A stretch of DNA of 9,838 bases from positions 1 through 9,838 of the forward strand of contig DATJNS010000455.1 of assembly GCA_035507915.1 (NCBI GenBank). The letters run 5' to 3'. The number at the start of each line of letters is the position of its first letter. The first letter of the stretch is position 1. This document shows positions 6,537 through 9,838 of this stretch, piece after piece. Origin of the DNA: JACQAI01 sp035507915. GTDB lineage: Bacteria > Pseudomonadota > Alphaproteobacteria > Elsterales > Elsteraceae. The position numbers and the translations under genes are program-made. The notes beneath the pieces are model-generated. The model did not search any database and was not told where the DNA came from. It saw only the letters and a list, made by a program, of their open reading frames with translations.

Positions 6537-6558
6537 GCCAAGCTTAAGCCAAGTTTAT
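6537..6558. promoter_or_regulatory. Direct-repeat motif upstream of the kinase gene, with a CtrA-like match
   Basis: GCCAAG occurs at 6537-6542 and again at 6548-6553, a 6-5-6 direct repeat with an 11-bp period. The middle forms the palindrome GCTTAAGC (6542-6549). TTAA-N7-TTAT (6544-6558) is one base from the CtrA consensus TTAA-N7-TTAA of alphaproteobacteria. The site lies 40-60 bp upstream of the kinase start, in the 87-bp spacer after the MFS gene, a suitable place for a regulator. A related repeat occurs at 8000-8016. The regulator is not identified. Confidence 0.35.
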
Positions 6559-6577
6559 GCGCCCCCGGCGTTGGTCG

Positions 6578-6599
6578 GCCCCCGTCAGTCGGCGGGGGC
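6578..6599 (-). repeat. GC-rich hairpin overlapping the MFS stop codon
   Basis: GCCCCCG (6578-6584) and CGGGGGC (6593-6599) form a 7-bp stem with an 8-nt loop that contains the stop codon of the minus-strand MFS gene. A third matching arm (CGCCCCCG, 6560-6567) could compete with it. No T-run follows on the minus strand, so this is not a standard intrinsic terminator, but it may stabilise the 3' end or help Rho-dependent termination between the MFS and kinase genes. Confidence 0.35.
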
Positions 6600-7853
6600 G
6601 ACCCCGGCCGGACCCGTCCGTCGCGCCAGGCCAAGCAGGCCGAGGACGACGACGAGCAACGCCACCGCGCTGAGCGCCAGCGACGCATGCACGCCGACCA
6701 CGGTGCCGCCGAGCCCGATCGTGACGCCCGAGAACGCCCGGAGACCGAGCCCGGCGGTGTTGTAAAGGCCGATCACGCGGCCGCGGGTCGCCGACGGCGC
6801 GTGCAGCTGCACCAGGGTCTGCGCCATCGCGTTCGCCGCCAGGCTGAAGAAGCCGGACACGAACAGGAGCGCGAGCGCCAGCGGGTACCACGGCGCCACC
6901 GCGAAGCCCAGGATGGCGCAGCACCACACCAACGCCAGCACGAGCGCGGTGCGCGGGCGCGGCGGCAGCCAATCGCGGCCTTCGAGCACGACGCCGGCAG
7001 TCAGCGCGCCGGCGGCGTCGGCGGCCAGCAGCATGCTGTAGAAGATGCCGGCATCGCCGTGGCCGAGGTCGGTCGCGAACGACGGCATCTGCGCCTGATA
7101 GCCGCTGCCGATCAGCAGCGCCGCGCCGCCCGCGAGCGCCAGCATCGAGAGGATCGTGCGATTGCCACGCACGTCGCGCACCGTGGTGACGATGTCGGCG
7201 AAGCCGCGCACCGCGCGCGCCGGCGGCGCGCCGCCGGCGCGGAAGCGCGGGCCGTAGGGCGCGCGCCACAACCACACGGCCAACGGCAGATAGATCGCCG
7301 CGTTGAGCAGGATGCCGTAGCCCGGCCCGAGGCCGAGCAGGATCGCGCCGCCGACCGCCGGACCGAACAGGAGGCCGAGCCAGCGCGCGGTCGCGTTCAG
7401 GCGCACCGCGCTCGGCAGCTGGCCGGGACCGACGATGTCGTGGATCAGGAGCTGTCCCGCAGGCCCCCACAGCACCCCGGCGAAGCCGTGGATGGTGAGG
7501 ATCAGCACGGCGTGCCACATCGCCAGCGTGTCGGTCAGGAAGAAGAAGCTCCAGGCGAGCGAGGCCACCATGAAGAAAGCCATGCCGAGCTGGATGATGC
7601 GGCGCGCGTCGAAACGGTCGGCGAGCGCGCCGGCGTGCACCGAGAACAGGAGGAAAGGCACCCAGTGCGAGATCACCGCGAAGCCACCCAGCGCCGGCGA
7701 GTGGAACTTCTGGAACAGCATCCAATAGCTGATCACGTGCTCGATGCTGTCGGCCATCATGGCCAGCGCCGAGGTGACGAAATAGATCCGGAAGCCGGGA
7801 TGGCGCAGCGCCGGAAAGGACGGCGGACGCGCGGGCGCGCTGGCGGCGATCAA
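6585..7853 (-). CDS. MFS transporter (MFS_3 / EntS-like exporter family)
   Basis: This major facilitator superfamily inner-membrane protein of about 422 residues should export a small molecule by proton antiport. It has about twelve hydrophobic segments and the MFS_3-type opening (FPALRHPGFRIYFVTSALAMMAD), with the loop 2-3 motif GALADRFDARR (75-85). EntS-like members export siderophores and other members export drugs, but the substrate here cannot be assigned and no biosynthetic genes are near. The start is uncertain. TTG at 7853 has GAGG (7865-7862) eight bases upstream on the minus strand; TTG at 7883 would add ten residues but its nearest GGAG is about 14 bases away, and no ATG or GTG exists in a sensible place. 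It lies 87 bp upstream of the kinase gene on the same strand, so co-transcription is possible. It is divergent from the 8064 gene. Confidence 0.9.
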   Translation of the reverse strand: MIAASAPARPPSFPALRHPGFRIYFVTSALAMMADSIEHVISYWMLFQKFHSPALGGFAVISHWVPFLLFSVHAGALADRFDARRIIQLGMAFFMVASLAWSFFFLTDTLAMWHAVLILTIHGFAGVLWGPAGQLLIHDIVGPGQLPSAVRLNATARWLGLLFGPAVGGAILLGLGPGYGILLNAAIYLPLAVWLWRAPYGPRFRAGGAPPARAVRGFADIVTTVRDVRGNRTILSMLALAGGAALLIGSGYQAQMPSFATDLGHGDAGIFYSMLLAADAAGALTAGVVLEGRDWLPPRPRTALVLALVWCCAILGFAVAPWYPLALALLFVSGFFSLAANAMAQTLVQLHAPSATRGRVIGLYNTAGLGLRAFSGVTIGLGGTVVGVHASLALSAVALLVVVLGLLGLARRTGPAGVAPAD

Positions 7854-7999
7854 CCCAATGTCCTCATCTCGCGCATGTTCCAACGCCGGGCGGCGATCTC
7901 CAACCCGGTATAGCGGTGCAGCGCCCGAGTTTCACGCCCGGCCGCGGCCGCGGCGGGCCGATTCGCCCTCGGCGCGCGCTTGGCCCTGAGCGCGCGAGC

Positions 8000-8016
8000 C
8001 CTAAGCTTGCGCTAAG
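8000..8016. promoter_or_regulatory. Second 6-5-6 direct-repeat motif, in the divergent MFS / 8064 region
   Basis: CTAAGC is repeated at 8001-8006 and 8012-8017, again with an 11-bp period. Aligned over 17 bp (8000-8016 against 6537-6553), the two sites share 12 positions, including the central AAGCTT and the closing AAG. It lies about 48 bp upstream of the 8064 gene start and about 150 bp upstream of the MFS start. It may bind the same unknown regulator as the site at 6537. By eye only; a chance match cannot be excluded. Confidence 0.3.
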
Positions 8017-8063
8017 CCAGGGGGTCCACAGTCCGCCCCGCGTCAGTATGACGGAGGCGATTG

Positions 8064-8510
8064 ATGACGGCCTTGCACGATCCGGCGACCGAGCCGAGCG
8101 CGTCCACCATCGTCGATTTCGTCGGGTTCCGGCACGCGCGCCGGACGGTCGGCGCGCCGCCGGCCGAGCCCGCCGCCGCGCCCGCGCCCGTGCTCCACGG
8201 CGAGAACATCCTGGCCTTCCCGATCGTCCCCCGGCACCAGCCCGTGGCGCGCAACAGCCGGCGCAAGGCTGGCGAACCCGCGGGCTTCGACCCCCACGAG
8301 GCCTGCGAACGGCTGGTCGAGCGGTTCCGGATCATGCACGAGGCGATGGTCGAGCTCGTGGTCGCCTGCCGGAACGCGCCGCCCGACAGTCCGGGTCCGG
8401 TCTCGGCCGACGAGACCAGCGAGGTCATGATCAACCTCGCCACCCTGTCGATGTCGACCGAGCGTTTCCAGGAGCAGCTCGGCGAGACGGTCGCCGCCGC
8501 CTTCCGCTGA
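8064..8510 (+). CDS. Hypothetical protein, 148 residues
   Basis: I do not recognise the family. The ATG at 8064 is well supported by GGAGG (8053-8057) six bases upstream, which decides it over the in-frame TTG at 8061. The protein appears soluble, with no signal peptide or membrane segment. The N-terminal half is low-complexity and Pro/Ala-rich (about 30-45) with a conserved-looking patch GENILAFPIVPR (46-57). The C-terminal half has two predicted helices (about 78-104, with ERLVERFRIMHEAMVELVVAC, and 117-147) separated by a Pro-rich turn. This looks like a disordered tail joined to a small helical dimerisation module, so an adaptor or regulatory role is possible, but nothing shows it. Codon use matches its neighbours. 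The next gene follows after 62 bp on the same strand. Confidence 0.75.
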   Translation: MTALHDPATEPSASTIVDFVGFRHARRTVGAPPAEPAAAPAPVLHGENILAFPIVPRHQPVARNSRRKAGEPAGFDPHEACERLVERFRIMHEAMVELVVACRNAPPDSPGPVSADETSEVMINLATLSMSTERFQEQLGETVAAAFR

Positions 8511-8572
8511 GGCCGCAGCGAATCGCTGGCCGCGGCACCCAACCCTGCCGCCCGCTCGAACGTTAGTCTGAG

Positions 8573-8908
8573 ATGCGCAAGCTCGCCCTTGCCGGCGTGA
8601 TCGTCCTCGTCGGCGTCGGGGTCTTCTACGGCTTCCCGCTGCTCTACGAGCACGCGGCCACGACCTGCGTCGCGTTCGAGAAGCGCCTGCTGACGGCACC
8701 GCCCAGCAAGGGGACGAGCACGCCGGACCGCGCGCTCGACGCGCTGCGCGCGGCGTTCATGAGCGGCCTGCAGCACCTCTCGGACGGCAGCGTGGCGACC
8801 GAGATCGCGCGCGAGCGTCATCCCGACTGGTCGCCCCGGCTCGGCTGCGCGGTCGAGTATTGGCGCAGCCTGGTGATGCCGGCCGCCGCTCAGCCGCCGC
8901 AATCCTGA
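8573..8908 (+). CDS. Small membrane-anchored or secreted hypothetical protein, 111 residues
   Basis: I do not recognise the family. Residues 4-23 form one hydrophobic segment after MRK, so it is either a signal anchor or an uncleaved or weak signal peptide, and the rest should face the periplasm. Two cysteines, C32 just after the anchor and C92 in PRLGCAVEYW, could form a disulfide in that compartment. The lack of an L-x-x-C box argues against a lipoprotein. The middle holds an amphipathic helix (DRALDALRAAFMSGLQHL, 52-69). ATG 8573 lacks a good ribosome-binding site, but the typical positive-then-hydrophobic N-terminus supports it. It may be co-transcribed with the 148-residue gene 62 bp upstream. 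Codon bias is the same as in neighbouring genes, which supports real coding. Confidence 0.65.
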   Translation: MRKLALAGVIVLVGVGVFYGFPLLYEHAATTCVAFEKRLLTAPPSKGTSTPDRALDALRAAFMSGLQHLSDGSVATEIARERHPDWSPRLGCAVEYWRSLVMPAAAQPPQS

Positions 8909-9050
8909 TCGGCGGCGCCGACGGCACGGGGATGCCGCGCGGCGAGCACGCGTAATCTCGAATCGCATCGAAGGTCGGCATTTGCCTCAACTTGCGTGCC
9001 GGGGCCACGGCGCTCGCGCCGTCGGCTGCCGCGCTGGCGCGGGAGCGGTC

Positions 9051-9698
9051 GTGGTTGCGCGCATCGCGACGGTGGCTTTCCAGGGCATCGAGGTGCTCGG
9101 GATCGACGTCCAGGTCCAGATGGCCGGCGGCTTCGCGGGCTTCCATCTGGTGGGGCTGCCCGACAAGGCGGTCGGCGAGAGCCGCGAGCGCGTGCGCGCG
9201 GCGTTGGCGGCGCTCGGGCTCTCGGTGCCGGCGCGCCGCATCACCGTCAATCTGGCACCCGCCGACGTGCTCAAGGAAGGCTCGCACTTCGACCTGCCGA
9301 TCGCGGTCGGGCTCCTGGTCGCGATGGGCGTGCTGCCGGGCGACGCGCTGGCGCGCTACGTCACGCTCGGCGAGCTCGCGCTCGACGGCGCGATCACGGG
9401 CGTCGCCGGCGTGCTGCCGGCGGCCTTCGCGGCGGCGCAGCGCGCCCAGGGCATCATCTGCCCGGCGGCGTGCGGCGGCGAGGCGGTGTGGGCGGGCGAT
9501 ATCGAGGTGCTGGCGCCGGCCTCGCTGATCGCGCTGATCAACCATTTCAAGGGCACCCAAGTGCTGAGCCAGCCGACGGCCGAGCTCGCGCCGGAGCCCG
9601 CGGCCGCGCTCGACCTCGCCGACATCAAGGGCCAGGAGAGCGCGCTATGGAAGCGCATCCACACCAAGAACCCTCCTGACAGCCAAACATTCTTGTGA
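9051..9698 (+). pseudogene. comM: comM (yifB) Mg-chelatase-like ATPase gene, truncated after its N-terminal domain
   Basis: ComM/YifB is a hexameric AAA+ helicase that promotes branch migration of recombination intermediates in natural transformation; full proteins have about 500 residues. GTG 9051 is chosen because GGGAG (9041-9045) lies five bases upstream and the product then begins with the family's MVARIATVAFQGIEVLGIDVQVQ. The N-terminal ChlI-type domain is intact (FHLVGLPDKAVGESRERVRAAL, ITVNLAPADVLKEGSHFDLPIAVGLL, LGELALDGAITGVAGVLP). Family sequence continues to DLADIKGQESA (ending about 9644, residue 198) and then stops. The expected KRALE..., Walker A and Walker B are replaced by 17 unrelated residues (LWKRIHTKNPPDSQTFL) and a TGA. 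No ATPase domain remains in the window, so the product should lack ATPase activity. The rest of the gene may lie beyond the window, on the far side of an insertion. Confidence 0.82.
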
Positions 9699-9702
9699 TG
9701 CG
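9654..9702. repeat. Imperfect two-box inverted repeat near the comM break
   Basis: CGCATC (9654-9659) and CAAGAA (9665-9670) on the left pair exactly with TTCTTG (9690-9695) and GATGCG (9697-9702) on the right. The boxes are separated by five bases on one side and one on the other, with a 19-nt centre. It begins within ten bases of the end of ComM similarity. It could be a recombinase or transposase recognition site, or a hairpin in the leader of the following ORF. The pairing is directly visible; the role is inferred. Confidence 0.5.
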
Positions 9703-9727
9703 TGGGAATGGGCCTGGGGGTTCGAGA

Positions 9728-9838
9728 ATGACGCTCCACGTGATCACAGCATTAGTCGAGCGCCGGCGAGACATCATGCGAGAGATGTCCGCCATGCAAC
9801 AGGAGCTCCACCATTGCGAGATCGCGGTGGGCCACATC
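9728..9838 (+). CDS. Start of a small helical protein of the inserted element (cut by window edge)
   Basis: The first 37 codons are open to the right edge. The predicted chain MTLHVITALVERRRDIMREM and onward (MSAMQQELHHCEIAVGHI) is a continuous charged amphipathic helix, likely a coiled coil. I recall similar openings (a short LHV(I/V)TALV segment, then a coiled coil) in small proteins linked to recombinases in alphaproteobacterial mobile elements, but this is memory and not a search. ATG 9728 has a G-rich tract (9715-9719) eight bases upstream, which is not an ideal ribosome-binding site. It is the first gene after the comM break and is probably element-encoded. Function is unknown. Confidence 0.5.
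   Translation, partial: MTLHVITALVERRRDIMREMSAMQQELHHCEIAVGHI

Larger units (their letters stand above)
9645..9838. mobile_element. Probable left end of an inserted element disrupting comM
   Basis: From about 9645 the sequence no longer matches ComM, is less GC-rich and carries its own inverted repeat and a new ORF. The simplest reading is the end of an integrated element continuing past the window. comM is a known insertion target in other bacteria; AbaR-type resistance islands of Acinetobacter baumannii lie in it. Neither an integrase or transposase nor the second boundary is visible, so the element type is unknown. AAGCGC, which could encode the expected Lys-Arg of ComM, occurs six bases after the break (9651-9656), so the exact junction is uncertain by a few bases. 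A chimeric assembly is an alternative. Confidence 0.5.

Noticed and set aside
5530..7913. Plus-strand frames opposite the histidine kinase and MFS genes
   Set aside because: They are antisense to genes with clear motifs and have typical shadow composition (Arg, Ala, Gln, Glu).
7916..8968. Alternative frames on both strands across the 148-residue gene
   Set aside because: The 8064 frame has GGAGG at ideal spacing and balanced residue use; the alternatives are Arg/Gly/Pro-rich and lack starts with ribosome-binding sites.

Overview
This window reads as chromosomal DNA of a high-GC proteobacterium, most likely an alphaproteobacterium, possibly of the Rhodospirillales/Reyranella kind. That is an inference from the strong G/C preference at third codon positions, the frequent GTG starts, and the mix of small PilZ proteins, a single-domain response regulator, a GMC oxidoreductase and an HCCA-isomerase-like protein. 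No rRNA, tRNA, CRISPR array or replication origin is visible. Twelve genes are called; two are cut by the window edges and one (comM) looks broken.

Layout. 1-1142: C-terminal third of an RND (HAE1-type) drug-efflux pump. 1266-2978: GMC-family FAD oxidoreductase. 3023-3619 (minus): 2-hydroxychromene-2-carboxylate isomerase-like thioredoxin-fold protein, convergent with the GMC gene. 3756-5140: a small signalling patch with a PilZ gene, a small helical protein of unknown function, a second PilZ gene in convergent orientation, then an unusually AT-rich intergenic region. 5141-6497: a stand-alone receiver protein and a membrane histidine kinase, convergent, with their last 20 bp overlapping. 6585-7853 (minus): an MFS exporter. 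8064-8908: two small proteins of unknown function. 9051 to the end: a comM (yifB) gene that loses its family sequence after about 198 residues and runs into foreign-looking DNA with an imperfect inverted repeat and the start of a small helical ORF.

How it fits together. The best-supported functional unit is the pair of kinase and receiver, with two PilZ (c-di-GMP-binding type) proteins next door. This suggests a local signalling neighbourhood, though no shared operon can be shown. The metabolic genes (GMC oxidoreductase, isomerase) and the transporters (RND, MFS) look like ordinary accessory content. The most notable structures are the apparent insertion junction in comM, a perfect 16-bp palindrome in front of the first PilZ gene, an AT-rich island with symmetric motifs between the second PilZ gene and the receiver gene, and two related 6-5-6 direct repeats lying on either side of the MFS gene.
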